Notes: generated by a model not told the origin, from the sequence alone. A DNA stretch of 64,000 bases from Flavobacterium macacae (GCF_003865365.1 NZ_RQVR01000006.1:62001-126000), one strand, 5' to 3'. Numbered from the stretch's first letter, positions 34,979 through 43,920 are shown. Numbers and translations are program-made.

Positions 34979-35500
34979 ATGAAAAATAGTTACTTCCTCA
35001 TACTTTGCATTTCAATAAGCGCTTTTGCCCAAAAAGGATATCCGGTTCCTGAAAAATCGGCAACGCATCTTTTTTACATCCAGCATTCCCAAAACCACAA
35101 CACCTTTGTTTATGAAGCTAATTTTGAACATAAAAAAATCAATAGCATTGAGCCTATAAAAATCCACAAAATAGCGTACACAAAAGGCGGAGCCAAAGAA
35201 GAACTCACAAAAATGCAACGCAATCTCGCTTACGGAATCGATATAAAAAAGCAAAAAGAAAACCATTATGAATTCTGCCTGGTTTCTTATCCTGACAAGA
35301 AAATGTACTTAGAAATCCATAAAAATGGGAAGTCACAAGTGAAAACTATGGTAAACGGGAAGAAAATTATCTTGCACAAAATGTATCTGTCGATGCAAAA
35401 AGGAAGCCTCAAGCCAAAAATAGAATTTATCGATTTTTCAGGAACCGACGAAAGTTCGAGCAAGGAAGTTAAAGAAAGATTTTATCTAGAAACAGATTAG
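34979..35500 (+). CDS. Secreted DUF4833-like protein
   Basis: A 173-residue exported protein. The signal peptide MKNSYFLILCISISAFAQ ends at about residue 18. The mature part is a basic beta-rich domain: THLFYIQHSQNHNTFVYEANF, then KIHKIAYTKGGAKEELTKMQRNLAYGI and MVNGKKIILHKMYLSMQKGS. This matches my memory of DUF4833, a family of unknown function in Bacteroidota. No catalytic residues stand out. It lies between the small lipoprotein and the glycosyltransferase on the same strand but 68 bases from the latter, which has its own promoter. Confidence 0.75.
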   Translation: MKNSYFLILCISISAFAQKGYPVPEKSATHLFYIQHSQNHNTFVYEANFEHKKINSIEPIKIHKIAYTKGGAKEELTKMQRNLAYGIDIKKQKENHYEFCLVSYPDKKMYLEIHKNGKSQVKTMVNGKKIILHKMYLSMQKGSLKPKIEFIDFSGTDESSSKEVKERFYLETD

Positions 35501-35556
35501 AGAAATAAAGATAATTCTCAAAGACACTAAGTTTTCCTTTTGACACATTTTCCAAT

Positions 35557-35564
35557 TATATTTG
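35557..35564 (+). promoter_or_regulatory. -7 promoter element TATATTTG placed for a leaderless mRNA
   Basis: Exact TAnnTTTG match ending only 4 bases before the glycosyltransferase ATG at 35569, so transcription would start at or next to the start codon. Confidence 0.6.
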
Positions 35565-35568
35565 TCCA

Positions 35569-36729
35569 ATGCAATTATCTGTTATTATCCTGAATTATAA
35601 TGTGCGCCATTTCTTAGAGCAATGCGTTTTGAGTGTCCAAAAAGCGACTCAGAACTTCAATGCCGAAATTATTGTGGTCGATAATAATTCGCCAGATGAT
35701 AGTTGCCAGATGATGAAAGAGCGTTTTCCGGAAGTCATTTTAATTGAAAACAAAGAAAATTCAGGTTTCCCAAAAGGCAATAATATTGGCGTAAAAATAG
35801 CGCGTGGTGAATACATCTGCATCTTAAATCCAGACACCGTTGTTGGCGAAGATACCTTCGAAAAAGTCTTGGCGTTTGCCAAAAAACAAGAAAATTTAGG
35901 AATCGTAGGTTGCAAGTTAATCGACGGGACCGGAAATTTTCTGCCCGAATCAAAACGTGGCGTTCCAACGCCATTCGTGGCTTTTACCAAAATATGCAGT
36001 CTGTATAAAATTTTTCCGTCAATAAAATCCTTCGGAAAATATTATGCTTCGCATCTCACCGAAAACCAAACCGGAAAAGTGGAGATTTTGGTCGGCGCTT
36101 TTATGGTAATGAAAAAAGAAACCTATGAAGAAGTAGGCGGTTTTGACGAAGACTGTTTCATGTATTCTGATGATATTGACCTGTCCTATATGGTTTTGAA
36201 AACCGGAAAACAGAACTATTATTTCCATGAAACCACGGTCATACATTATAAAGGAGAAAGCACTGTCAAAGACGGAACCTATATGAAACGTTTTCAGGAA
36301 GCGATGAACTTCTTTTATAAAAAACATTTCAGGACATCCTTCTTTTTCTCGTTATTTATGAAAATCGGAATTGTTTTTTTCTCTTTCATCAAAATGTTCC
36401 AAGGAAAAAAAGCAAGCCGATCAATTCCTGAAAAGTTTGTTTTTTGCTCGAATGATTCTGTTTTAAAAGAAAAATTGCAAAATACACTTAAAAAAAACAT
36501 AGAATTTCACAATTTAGAAAACCAAAAAGCATTATTTTCGCAAACGTTTTCGAGTAGGAATATAACCGAACTGATTTTAGATCAAAATCAGCTCTCCTTT
36601 AAAGAATGCATTTCGATTTTAGAAACACAAAAAAGCAAGCACACCACCTTTAAAATACTGCCTGGCAATTCCAATTTCATCATCGGGAGCAACAGCAGCA
36701 ATGATAGGGGAGAAGTAGTGCAATTTTAA
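35569..36729 (+). CDS. Family 2 glycosyltransferase
   Basis: A 386-residue GT-A enzyme. The N-terminal domain begins MQLSVIILNYNVRHFLEQCVLS, with the nucleotide-binding EIIVVDNNSPDDS, then GFPKGNNIGVKIARGEYICILNPDT, the metal-binding region, and later FDEDCFMYSDDIDLSYMVLKTG, the ED/DD acceptor motif of rhamnosyltransferase-like GT2 proteins (WbbL type). A hydrophobic segment near residue 255-275 could anchor it to the inner membrane. The last 110 residues form an additional domain I do not recognise. It probably adds sugar to a surface polysaccharide; the acceptor is unknown. Confidence 0.88.
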   Translation: MQLSVIILNYNVRHFLEQCVLSVQKATQNFNAEIIVVDNNSPDDSCQMMKERFPEVILIENKENSGFPKGNNIGVKIARGEYICILNPDTVVGEDTFEKVLAFAKKQENLGIVGCKLIDGTGNFLPESKRGVPTPFVAFTKICSLYKIFPSIKSFGKYYASHLTENQTGKVEILVGAFMVMKKETYEEVGGFDEDCFMYSDDIDLSYMVLKTGKQNYYFHETTVIHYKGESTVKDGTYMKRFQEAMNFFYKKHFRTSFFFSLFMKIGIVFFSFIKMFQGKKASRSIPEKFVFCSNDSVLKEKLQNTLKKNIEFHNLENQKALFSQTFSSRNITELILDQNQLSFKECISILETQKSKHTTFKILPGNSNFIIGSNSSNDRGEVVQF

Positions 36730-36878
36730 GCGTATTTTTTTAGCATTAAGAATTTTAGCAAAAACTTAATGATTCGTGCTATTTAATCGCCTAAAATTAT
36801 ATTAAATTTGTGGTTTAAGTATTTAAAATATAATCCTGTAAAATTATATAATTCGTAGTATTACCTAGAAATTATCAC

Positions 36879-36886
36879 TAATTTTG
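36879..36886 (+). promoter_or_regulatory. -7 promoter element TAATTTTG of the E2 gene
   Basis: Exact TAnnTTTG match 37 bases before the start codon. Confidence 0.6.
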
Positions 36887-36923
36887 CATCGATAAAATAA
36901 AAATCCACCATTAGGTTAGCAAT

Positions 36924-38219
36924 ATGGCAAAATTTGAATTGAAACTTCCAAAGATGGGAGAAAGCGTTGCAGAAGCAACAATTACCAATTGGTTAAAAAA
37001 AGTAGGCGACCCAATTGAAGCCGATGAAGCAGTTCTTGAAATCGCTACTGATAAAGTAGATTCAGAAGTGCCTTCAGAAGTTTCAGGTGTTTTGTCGGAA
37101 ATACTTTTCAATGTCGATGACGTCGTAAAAGTAGGTCAGACCATTGCTTACATCGAAGTTTCAGGCGGCGTAGTGGTGGAAGCGCCAAAAGACGACGCTC
37201 CGGCAGCTGCGGCCACAATCGAAAAAACAGTTGAAAGTGCGCAACAAGCAGTTGCAACACCACAAGATTTTTCAAATTCAGAAAAATTCTTTTCGCCTTT
37301 AGTGAAAAATATCGCTAAAGAAGAAGCGGTTTCGGTAGCTGAATTAGAAGGAATCAGCGGTTCTGGAAAAGACGGAAGAGTGACAAAAGATGATATTCTT
37401 AGTTATGTTGCCGATAGGAAACAGCAAAAAGTGGAGGCTCCAAAAGCACAGCCAGTTGCGCAAGCTCCTGCACCAAAAGCGCAATCTCCAGCACCCGTTT
37501 CTGTAAACGGTGGTGACGAAATTGTGGAAATGGACAGAATGCGCAAGCTGATTTCGGGCTATATGGTGGCTTCGGTTCAAACTTCGGCCCACGTCCAGTC
37601 GTTCATCGAAGTGGATGTAACGAACATCGTAAAATGGAGAACTAAAGTAAAAGATGCTTTCGAAAAACGCGAAGGTGAAAAACTGACTTTCACGCCAATA
37701 ATGATGGAAGCGGTTGCGAAAGCATTAAAAGATTTCCCGGGAATGAACATTTCTGTTGACGGAGATTATATCATAAAAAGAAAAAACATCAACCTTGGAA
37801 TGGCGGCCGCTTTGCCAAACGGAAACTTGATTGTTCCCGTTATCAAAAACGCGGACCAATTGAACTTGGTGGGAATGGCGAAAGCTGTTAACGATTTAGG
37901 AAACCGTGCCAAAGCAGGAAAACTAAAGCCAGACGATACGCAAGGCGGTACATATACGGTTACAAACGTTGGAACTTTCGGAAGCGTTTTCGGAACTCCA
38001 ATCCTCAACCAGCCACAAGTGGGAATCCTGGCGCTGGGTGCGATCAGAAAAGTACCGGCAGTTATTGAAACTCCAGAAGGCGATTTCATCGGAATCCGCC
38101 AAAAAATGTTCCTTTCGCATTCGTATGACCATAGAGTTGTCGATGGCGCATTAGGAGGAAGCTTCGTGAAACGCGTTGCCGAATACTTGGAAGCGTTTGA
38201 TGTAAACAGAGATTATTAA
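36924..38219 (+). CDS. 2-oxo acid dehydrogenase E2 (dihydrolipoyl acyltransferase)
   Basis: A 431-residue core subunit. One N-terminal lipoyl domain carries the modified Lys in EIATDKVDSEVPS (Lys 44). An Ala/Pro-rich linker leads to a peripheral-subunit-binding domain (FSPLVKNIAKEEAVSVAELEGISGSGKDGRVTKDDIL), a second linker, and the catalytic domain ending SHSYDHRVVDGALGGSF with the HxxxDG active site. The single lipoyl domain and sequence style fit the branched-chain 2-oxoacid or 2-oxoglutarate type rather than pyruvate dehydrogenase. E1 and E3 are not adjacent, so it is expressed alone. Confidence 0.93.
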   Translation: MAKFELKLPKMGESVAEATITNWLKKVGDPIEADEAVLEIATDKVDSEVPSEVSGVLSEILFNVDDVVKVGQTIAYIEVSGGVVVEAPKDDAPAAAATIEKTVESAQQAVATPQDFSNSEKFFSPLVKNIAKEEAVSVAELEGISGSGKDGRVTKDDILSYVADRKQQKVEAPKAQPVAQAPAPKAQSPAPVSVNGGDEIVEMDRMRKLISGYMVASVQTSAHVQSFIEVDVTNIVKWRTKVKDAFEKREGEKLTFTPIMMEAVAKALKDFPGMNISVDGDYIIKRKNINLGMAAALPNGNLIVPVIKNADQLNLVGMAKAVNDLGNRAKAGKLKPDDTQGGTYTVTNVGTFGSVFGTPILNQPQVGILALGAIRKVPAVIETPEGDFIGIRQKMFLSHSYDHRVVDGALGGSFVKRVAEYLEAFDVNRDY

Positions 38220-38233
38220 AATTTGAAATCCAT

Positions 38234-38267
38234 AAAAAAACTCCCGAAGCGATTCGGGAGTTTTTTG
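38234..38267 (+). terminator. Intrinsic terminator of the E2 gene
   Basis: AACTCCCGA/TCGGGAGTT stem with flanking A- and T-runs. Confidence 0.92.
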
Positions 38268-38316
38268 TTTTAGGAAAAATACGTACATTTAAAGGAACTG
38301 TTTAAAGAAGTGAAAA

Positions 38317-39627
38317 ATGAACTTGCTTAGAAAATTCCTGACCTATACCAACTTGACTTCAGAAATGGATGATTACAGCGTCATCCACCAAAATATTGAA
38401 AAAGACATTATCTTTAAAGGAACCAATCTTTGGATCTTGGTCTTTGCCATTTTCATCGCTTCCATCGGTTTGAACATGAACTCTACAGCCGTAATTATCG
38501 GTGCGATGTTAATTTCGCCGCTGATGGGACCCATCAACGGAATGGGCTACAGCATCGCTACATACAATTTTGTATTGTTCCGAAAAGCTCTCAAGAATTT
38601 TGTCTTTGCTGTAATTGCCAGCCTGTTTGCTTCTACCGTTTACTTTTTGTTGAGTCCGTTGTCCACAGCACATTCCGAGCTTTTGGCGCGAACCAGTCCA
38701 ACTATTTATGATGTTTTGATTGCACTTTTCGGTGGTTTGGCCGGGATTGTAGCCATCAGCAGCCGCCAAAAAGGAAATGTAATTCCGGGAGTTGCCATTG
38801 CCACGGCGTTGATGCCGCCGCTTTGTACGGCAGGATTTGGCTTGGCAAATGGCGATTTGAATTTCTTTTTAGGGGCGTTTTATCTGTTTACCATCAACAC
38901 GGTTTTTATCGGAATTTCCTCGGTTTTGATTTCACGGTTTTTAAAATTTCCGATCACCAATTTGGTTCAGGAAGACCAGAAAAAGAAAGTCGTGCGCTGG
39001 ACTTCTTTCATCATCGCGGTCACTTTGATTCCTAGTATTTATTTTGGATATGCTTTAGTGCAAGCCGAAAGATTTACGGAAAGAGCCAATAAATTTATTG
39101 CTGATGTCAGTGTTTTTGAAGGCAGTTATCTGTTGAAAAATGAAATTGATCCCCAAAAAAGACAAATTTCTTTAATTTATGGAGGAAGCAGTTTAACGGA
39201 TAAAGAAAAGCGAGAAATCGCCAAAAGGGCAAATGCTTATTCTTTAGAGAATACCAAGCTGCTCTTTAAGCAAGGGTTTTCTTTAAATGATGGAAAGGAA
39301 AATACAAATCAAATTGATAAGTTGAAAACAGAAATCAACCGGCTGAATTTGGCGCTGAAAGAAAAACAAAAAGCGACCGACAGCATTATTTCAAAACCTG
39401 AAATTGGGAAGCAAATTTTATCAGAAGTCCAGGCAATTTTTCCTGAAATCAAGTCGTGTTCGTATTCTGAAACTGTGTCTTTTCAAGACAGTATAAAAAG
39501 GGATAAGGTGAAAATTGTGGTAATGGAAACCAATAAAAAAGGACTTTCTGCCGATGCCCGAAAACGTATCAATGACTGGCTGAAAAAGCGATTGGAAACC
39601 GAAAAAGTGAAAACGTTTTTTGAATAA
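38317..39627 (+). CDS. DUF389 (TIGR00341-type) membrane protein
   Basis: A 436-residue protein. The DUF389 domain occupies the N-terminal 240 residues with the glycine/Pro-rich helices SIGLNMNSTAVIIGAMLISPLMGPINGMGYSIA, AVIASLFASTVYFLLSPL and IPGVAIATALMPPLCTAGFGLA. The C-terminal 190 residues are soluble, with a coiled-coil-like stretch (NQIDKLKTEINRLNLALKEKQKATDS). The family is widespread but functionally uncharacterised. A terminator separates it from the E2 gene and two dispersed repeats follow it. Confidence 0.9.
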   Translation: MNLLRKFLTYTNLTSEMDDYSVIHQNIEKDIIFKGTNLWILVFAIFIASIGLNMNSTAVIIGAMLISPLMGPINGMGYSIATYNFVLFRKALKNFVFAVIASLFASTVYFLLSPLSTAHSELLARTSPTIYDVLIALFGGLAGIVAISSRQKGNVIPGVAIATALMPPLCTAGFGLANGDLNFFLGAFYLFTINTVFIGISSVLISRFLKFPITNLVQEDQKKKVVRWTSFIIAVTLIPSIYFGYALVQAERFTERANKFIADVSVFEGSYLLKNEIDPQKRQISLIYGGSSLTDKEKREIAKRANAYSLENTKLLFKQGFSLNDGKENTNQIDKLKTEINRLNLALKEKQKATDSIISKPEIGKQILSEVQAIFPEIKSCSYSETVSFQDSIKRDKVKIVVMETNKKGLSADARKRINDWLKKRLETEKVKTFFE

Positions 39628-39634
39628 TTTTTTT

Positions 39635-39770
39635 GAAGCCAAACTTTAGGCATTCTTTAAATGAAATTCCCGCTGGTGCCACTCGCTGTTCTTTTATTTA
39701 TTGGTAAAGTAACGACCTCAAAAAAAAGTCACTATCGGGGTTAAATTTCAATCTTCGGGCTTTTTTTAAG
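39635..39770 (-). repeat. Dispersed hairpin repeat, copy G (divergent)
   Basis: Reading on the minus strand, CCCCGATAGTGACTTTTTTTT comes first and CAGCGGGAATTTCATTTAAA later, followed by GCCTAAAGTTTGGC, the small second hairpin shared with copies C and D. The end GAAGCC (plus strand, 39635) matches the terminal motif. The central stem is less perfect than in other copies. Confidence 0.65.
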
Positions 39771-39846
39771 ACTTACTTTATTGTGGTACACTGCAACTGA
39801 AAAAATAGAAGAATCGTTTAGAGAGAATTTTGGTCCAAAAGTAAAA

Positions 39847-39972
39847 AGAAAGCCTAATGTTTTTAAATAGCCCCGATTGTCAGGAGTAGCCTTTTCTTCC
39901 GATTTTTATTCGGAGAAAAGCTACTGCAGAAAGCGGGAAAATGAAGTAAATAAAGCCTTGAGTTTGGCTTCT
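39847..39972 (+). repeat. Dispersed hairpin repeat, copy C (126 bp)
   Basis: Opens AGAAAGCCTAATG, core TAGCCCCGATTG, then GTAGCCTTTTCTTCCGA pairing with TCGGAGAAAAGCTAC, then TGCAGAAAGCGGGA, a small hairpin GCCTTGAGTTTGGC and the terminal GGCTTCT. The intergenic gap 39628-40086 (459 bases) holds copies G and C, the exonuclease promoter and no gene. Confidence 0.85.
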
Positions 39973-40055
39973 TATATAAAATAATTCCCTACTGTTTTAG
40001 TCTTAAAGGGATTATAAAAAAAGGGTTATTTAAGTATTGTAAACGCAAAACCTTT

Positions 40056-40063
40056 TATATTTG
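40056..40063 (+). promoter_or_regulatory. Promoter: TTG-N16-TATATTTG
   Basis: TAnnTTTG element with TTG at 40037-40039, 24 bases upstream of the exonuclease start. Confidence 0.65.
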
Positions 40064-40086
40064 TAGTCCATACAAAAACCCATAAA

Positions 40087-40857
40087 ATGGAACTTACACT
40101 TACAAAACCAATCTGCTTTTTTGATCTTGAAACTACAGGAATCGACATCAGTAAGGACAGGATTGTTGAAATATCAATTTTTAAAGTTTTTCCCAACGGC
40201 AACAAAGAAAGCAGGACTTGGCTGGTAAATCCAGAAATGCCGATTCCGGCAGCTACGACCGCTGTCCACGGAATTACCAACGAAAAAGTGGCTAACGAAC
40301 CGACTTTTAAAGAATTGGCCCAGACGATTTATAACATGGTAAAAGACTCTGATTTGGCAGGATTTAATTCAGATCGGTTTGATATTCCGTTATTGGCGGA
40401 AGAACTGCTGCGTGCCGGAGTGGATTTTGACATGAAAAATCGCGTTTCGGTAGATGTCCAAACCATTTTCCATAAAAAAGAAGAACGGACTTTAAGTGCG
40501 GCTTATAAATTTTATTGCGGACAAAGTCTTGAAAACGCCCATTCTGCAGAAGCAGATACGATGGCTACCTATGAGATTTTGAAGTCGCAATTGGACCGTT
40601 ATGAAGATTTGCCACACGATATGAAATCGCTTTCAGAGTATACGACACGAAAAAAATCGGTAGATTTTGCCGGTTTCATTGGTTTGGATAAGGATAACGA
40701 GGAGATTTTTGCCTTCGGAAAGCACAAAGGCGCAAAAGTTGACAAGATTCTTGAAACTGAACCAGGTTATTTTGGATGGATTCAAAATGCTGATTTTCCG
40801 TTGTACACTAAAAAAGTTTTGACGGCAATTAAATTGAGGAAATTAAATACAAAGTAG
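40087..40857 (+). CDS. DEDDh 3'-5' exonuclease (DnaQ/ExoX-like)
   Basis: A 256-residue exonuclease. ExoI ICFFDLETTGIDI carries the first Asp and Glu, ExoII AGFNSDRFDIPLLAEEL the second Asp, and ExoIII ENAHSAEADTMATYE the His and last Asp of a DEDDh site. The C-terminal FAFGKHKGAKVDKILETEPGYFGWIQNADFP is the extra domain found in exodeoxyribonuclease X-like proteins, thought to recognise DNA. It is too short to be a polymerase. The TATATTTG promoter is 24 bases upstream. It likely trims DNA in repair or replication. Confidence 0.9.
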   Translation: MELTLTKPICFFDLETTGIDISKDRIVEISIFKVFPNGNKESRTWLVNPEMPIPAATTAVHGITNEKVANEPTFKELAQTIYNMVKDSDLAGFNSDRFDIPLLAEELLRAGVDFDMKNRVSVDVQTIFHKKEERTLSAAYKFYCGQSLENAHSAEADTMATYEILKSQLDRYEDLPHDMKSLSEYTTRKKSVDFAGFIGLDKDNEEIFAFGKHKGAKVDKILETEPGYFGWIQNADFPLYTKKVLTAIKLRKLNTK

Positions 40858-40925
40858 TTTTTGGCTGGCAGTGACGCAACTGAAATGTCTGAGCACTGAA
40901 CGCTGAATCCTGAAAACTTTAGAAA

Positions 40926-41537
40926 ATGAAAATAATCTGCATCGGTAGAAATTATACCAAACATATAGAGGAATTACAGAACGAAAAACCAACGGAACCT
41001 GTGATTTTTTTGAAGCCCGATACAGCAATCTTGCCTAAAAATTTTCCGTTTTTTATCCCTGATTTCAGTAGTGATATTCATCATGAAGTGGAGATTTTGG
41101 TGAAAATAAATAGGGTAGGTAAGCACATTGATCCAAAATTTGCTCATAAATATTATGATGAAATTGGCCTGGGAATTGATTTTACGGCACGTGACGTGCA
41201 GGCGCAATTAAAAGAAAAGGGACTTCCGTGGGAAAAAGCGAAAGCGTTTGACGGTTCGGCGGTTATCGGAGAATTTTTGCCGAAATCGCAATTCAAGTCA
41301 TTAGAAAATCTTACATTTGAATTGACCAATAATGGAAATTCTGTGCAAAAAGGCACGGCAACTCACATGTTGTGGAAAATTGACGAGCTGATTTCTTATG
41401 TATCGCAATATTTTACATTAAAAATTGGGGATATTATTTTTACAGGAACGCCTGAAGGGGTTGCAAAAGTAAATCCGGATGATATTTTGGAAGGTTTTTT
41501 AGAAGGACAAAAATTATTTAGAATACAAGTAAAATAA
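40926..41537 (+). CDS. Fumarylacetoacetate hydrolase family protein
   Basis: A 203-residue single FAH domain. It starts MKIICIGRNYTKHIEEL, then PVIFLKPDTAILPKN, the metal-binding HHEVEILVKI, and GLGIDFTARDVQAQLKEKGLPWEKAKAFDGSAVIGEF with the conserved KxFD, closing DIIFTGTPEGVAKV. Family members are Mg2+-dependent hydrolases, isomerases or decarboxylases acting on acylpyruvates and oxaloacetate; this short form resembles YcgM/FAHD1-type enzymes. The stop codon overlaps the start of the Hpt gene by one base, so the two are translationally linked. Confidence 0.9.
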   Translation: MKIICIGRNYTKHIEELQNEKPTEPVIFLKPDTAILPKNFPFFIPDFSSDIHHEVEILVKINRVGKHIDPKFAHKYYDEIGLGIDFTARDVQAQLKEKGLPWEKAKAFDGSAVIGEFLPKSQFKSLENLTFELTNNGNSVQKGTATHMLWKIDELISYVSQYFTLKIGDIIFTGTPEGVAKVNPDDILEGFLEGQKLFRIQVK

Positions 41538-41881
41538 TGGCTATACATTACAACCTCGCAAAAGTTTACGAAATCTCAGACAATGACAGTGACTTCGTGC
41601 AAGACATCATTAATTTGTTTGTGACTGAAGTTCCTGCAGATTTAAAAAATGTCAAAAAAGGAATCAAAGAAAAAGATTATAAGTTGGCTTACAGTTATGC
41701 CCACAAGATAAAACCGACTTTGGATTTATTGGGAATGACGGTCGCTTTTGAAGAAATTCTTTTGGTAGAAGATTGGACAAAACGCGAAGGGAAAAAGAAG
41801 GAAATCAAAGAAACGTACAAAAGTATTGCTGATAAAATAGAAAAAGCAGTAAAAGAAATCAGCAAGGATTTTAATATTTAA
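41537..41881 (+). CDS. Stand-alone Hpt phosphotransfer domain protein
   Basis: A 114-residue four-helix Hpt domain. The phosphorylatable His is His 56 in [18 protein letters not shown], with the typical KxxP/L-x-LLG continuation. Such proteins relay phosphate between hybrid histidine kinases and response regulators. No kinase is adjacent; a CheY-like receiver is encoded at the far end of the window. The ATG overlaps the stop of the FAH gene (TAATG), so it is the second gene of an operon continued by cinA 23 bases later. Confidence 0.88.
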   Translation: MAIHYNLAKVYEISDNDSDFVQDIINLFVTEVPADLKNVKKGIKEKDYKLAYSYAHKIKPTLDLLGMTVAFEEILLVEDWTKREGKKKEIKETYKSIADKIEKAVKEISKDFNI

Positions 41882-41904
41882 AAAAAGCTGCAAGTAAAAA
41901 TGCT

Positions 41905-43158
41905 ATGAAAGCAACAATAGTTACCATTGGCGACGAAATCTTAATCGGCCAAATTATAGATACCAATTCGGCTTTTATAGCAAAATCTTTAGATAAGATT
42001 GGTATTGAAATTCACGAGGTGCTTTCGGTTTCGGATGATAGAAATCATATTTTAGAAACATTTCAAAGGTTGCAGAACCAAGTAGATTTGGTGATAATTA
42101 CCGGAGGCTTGGGTCCGACAAAAGATGACGTGACTAAAAAAACGTTCTGCGATTATTTTGAAGACGAATTGATCGTGGATAAAAAAGTCGAGGCACACGT
42201 CATTGACTTGATTGAAAGGGTGATGAAACGGCCTGCTTCGCAAATGAATAAAGATCAGGCGCTTGTTCCTTCAAAAGCTACGGTTTTGCACAATCAGGTT
42301 GGTACCGCTCCAGGAATGTGGATGAAGAAAGAAAACACTGTTTTTGTCTCTTTGCCCGGCGTTCCTTATGAAATGAAATACTTGGTTGAAAATGAAATTC
42401 TTCCAAAAGTTATTAAAGAATACGAACGTCCGTTTATCCTCCATAAAACCATTTTGACATACGGGCAAGGTGAAAGCCTGGTTGCTGAACGAATTGAAGA
42501 TTGGGAAAATAACCTGCCTGAATTTATCAAATTGGCCTATCTCCCGAACCCAGGAAGAGTACGGTTGAGGCTTTCAGCCAGAGGATCCGACGAAGAGCTC
42601 TTGAAGAAAGCGATCGAAGAAAATATCATTTCATTGACCAAAATTATCGGCGATATTATCGTTGGATTTGATGAAAGCGAAACGTTAGAGTTTGTTTTGG
42701 GAAAAATGCTTGCCCAGCAGAACCAGACCATTTCAACGGCGGAAAGTTGCACCGGCGGAAAAATTGCGCAGATGCTTACGTCCATTCCAGGTTCGTCAAA
42801 ATACTTTAAGGGAAGCGTGGTCAGTTATTCCAAAGAAGCGAAGATTGAAGTGCTTAACGTTGCTGAAAAAACAATAGAAGAATTTTCTGTCGTGAGCGCA
42901 CAAGTGGCAGAAGAAATGGCTTTAGGTGTAAAAAAGATCATGAAAACCGATTATTCCATCGGAATCACCGGAAACGCTGGTCCGACAAAAGACGATACCG
43001 ATTGTGAGGTCGGAACCGTTTTTATCGCAATTTCTTCTCTAAAAGAGACAATAATTGAAGAATTTAATTTTGGGCAGCCACGAGAAAAAGTCATTGATAG
43101 AGCGGTAAATAAGGCGTTCGAGATGCTTCAGAAAGAAATTTTAAAAAATGTACAATAA
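41905..43158 (+). CDS. cinA: CinA: competence/damage-inducible protein, nicotinamide-nucleotide amidase
   Basis: A 417-residue two-domain protein. The N-terminal MoaB/MogA-like domain begins [28 protein letters not shown] and contains [19 protein letters not shown]. The C-terminal NMN deamidase domain has [37 protein letters not shown] and GITGNAGP. It recycles NMN to NaMN in pyridine nucleotide salvage. The order FAH-Hpt-cinA on one strand with 0-23 base gaps indicates one transcript. It ends 71 bases before rpmB. Confidence 0.95.
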   Translation: MKATIVTIGDEILIGQIIDTNSAFIAKSLDKIGIEIHEVLSVSDDRNHILETFQRLQNQVDLVIITGGLGPTKDDVTKKTFCDYFEDELIVDKKVEAHVIDLIERVMKRPASQMNKDQALVPSKATVLHNQVGTAPGMWMKKENTVFVSLPGVPYEMKYLVENEILPKVIKEYERPFILHKTILTYGQGESLVAERIEDWENNLPEFIKLAYLPNPGRVRLRLSARGSDEELLKKAIEENIISLTKIIGDIIVGFDESETLEFVLGKMLAQQNQTISTAESCTGGKIAQMLTSIPGSSKYFKGSVVSYSKEAKIEVLNVAEKTIEEFSVVSAQVAEEMALGVKKIMKTDYSIGITGNAGPTKDDTDCEVGTVFIAISSLKETIIEEFNFGQPREKVIDRAVNKAFEMLQKEILKNVQ

Positions 43159-43229
43159 TTATTTTGAACAAAGGTTTATTTTTCGTTTCTTTGCACCCTG
43201 ATTTTGAATAACGATAAAAGATAAGCATA

Positions 43230-43466
43230 ATGTCAAGAGTTTGTGACCTTACGGGTAAAAGAGCGATGGTTGGAAACAACGTTTCCCACGCGATGAACAA
43301 GACTAAGAGAAAATTTTCTGTAAACTTAGTTAAAAAACGTTTTTATCTTCCTGAAGAAGACAGATGGATTACTCTTAGAGTAGCTGCATCTACAGTAAAA
43401 ACGATCAACAAAAATGGAATCGCTGCAGTTTTGAAAGAAGCTAAAGCTAACGGATTTATTAAATAA
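43230..43466 (+). CDS. rpmB: 50S ribosomal protein L28
   Basis: A 78-residue protein with the full bL28 pattern: [29 protein letters not shown], then [28 protein letters not shown]. Only one Cys of the zinc-binding set is seen, so it is the zinc-independent form. It is the first gene of rpmB-rpmG-DUF4295, a typical Flavobacteria ribosomal mini-operon. A -7-like TTTCTTTG lies about 45 bases upstream. Confidence 0.97.
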   Translation: MSRVCDLTGKRAMVGNNVSHAMNKTKRKFSVNLVKKRFYLPEEDRWITLRVAASTVKTINKNGIAAVLKEAKANGFIK

Positions 43467-43491
43467 TCCTTCCTAAAAACTATATAGCAAG

Positions 43492-43674
43492 ATGGCAAAG
43501 AAAGGTAATAGAATCCAGGTAATTTTAGAATGTACAGAACACAAAACAAGTGGTCAACCAGGTACATCAAGATACATCACAACAAAGAACAAAAAAAATA
43601 CTCCAGACAGATTAGAGATTAAGAAATTTAATCCAATCTTGAAAAGAGTAACTGTTCACAAAGAAATTAAGTAA
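43492..43674 (+). CDS. rpmG: 50S ribosomal protein L33
   Basis: A 60-residue bL33: [48 protein letters not shown]. The single Cys means the zinc ribbon is absent (C- form), in agreement with L28. It is 25 bases after rpmB and 71 bases before the DUF4295 gene, in one operon. Confidence 0.97.
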   Translation: MAKKGNRIQVILECTEHKTSGQPGTSRYITTKNKKNTPDRLEIKKFNPILKRVTVHKEIK

Positions 43675-43745
43675 TAATTAGAGATTTTTAAAAATTCAGA
43701 TGGTCCCATTTGAATTTTATTAAAATATCAAATAACATTTGAATC

Positions 43746-43898
43746 ATGGCAAAGAAAACCGTTGCAACGTTACAGACAGCTTCTAAGAGATTGACAAAAG
43801 CTATCAAAATGGTAAAATCTCCAAAAACTGGTGCATATACTTTCGTAGAAAGCGTTATGGCTCCTGAATTAGTTGACGAATTCTTGAAAAAGAAATAA
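43746..43898 (+). CDS. DUF4295 small basic protein, probable lineage-specific ribosomal protein
   Basis: A 50-residue protein reading MAKKTVATLQTASKRLTKAI and ending LVDEFLKKK, strongly basic. It falls below common length cut-offs. The pattern and position right after rpmG identify the DUF4295 family of Bacteroidota. A Bacteroidota-specific ribosomal protein called bL38 has been reported from the F. johnsoniae ribosome, and I believe it is this family, but I could not check that. A strong terminator follows 22 bases later. Confidence 0.9.
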   Translation: MAKKTVATLQTASKRLTKAIKMVKSPKTGAYTFVESVMAPELVDEFLKKK

Positions 43899-43920
43899 TT
43901 CAACCAAAACAGCATATAGA

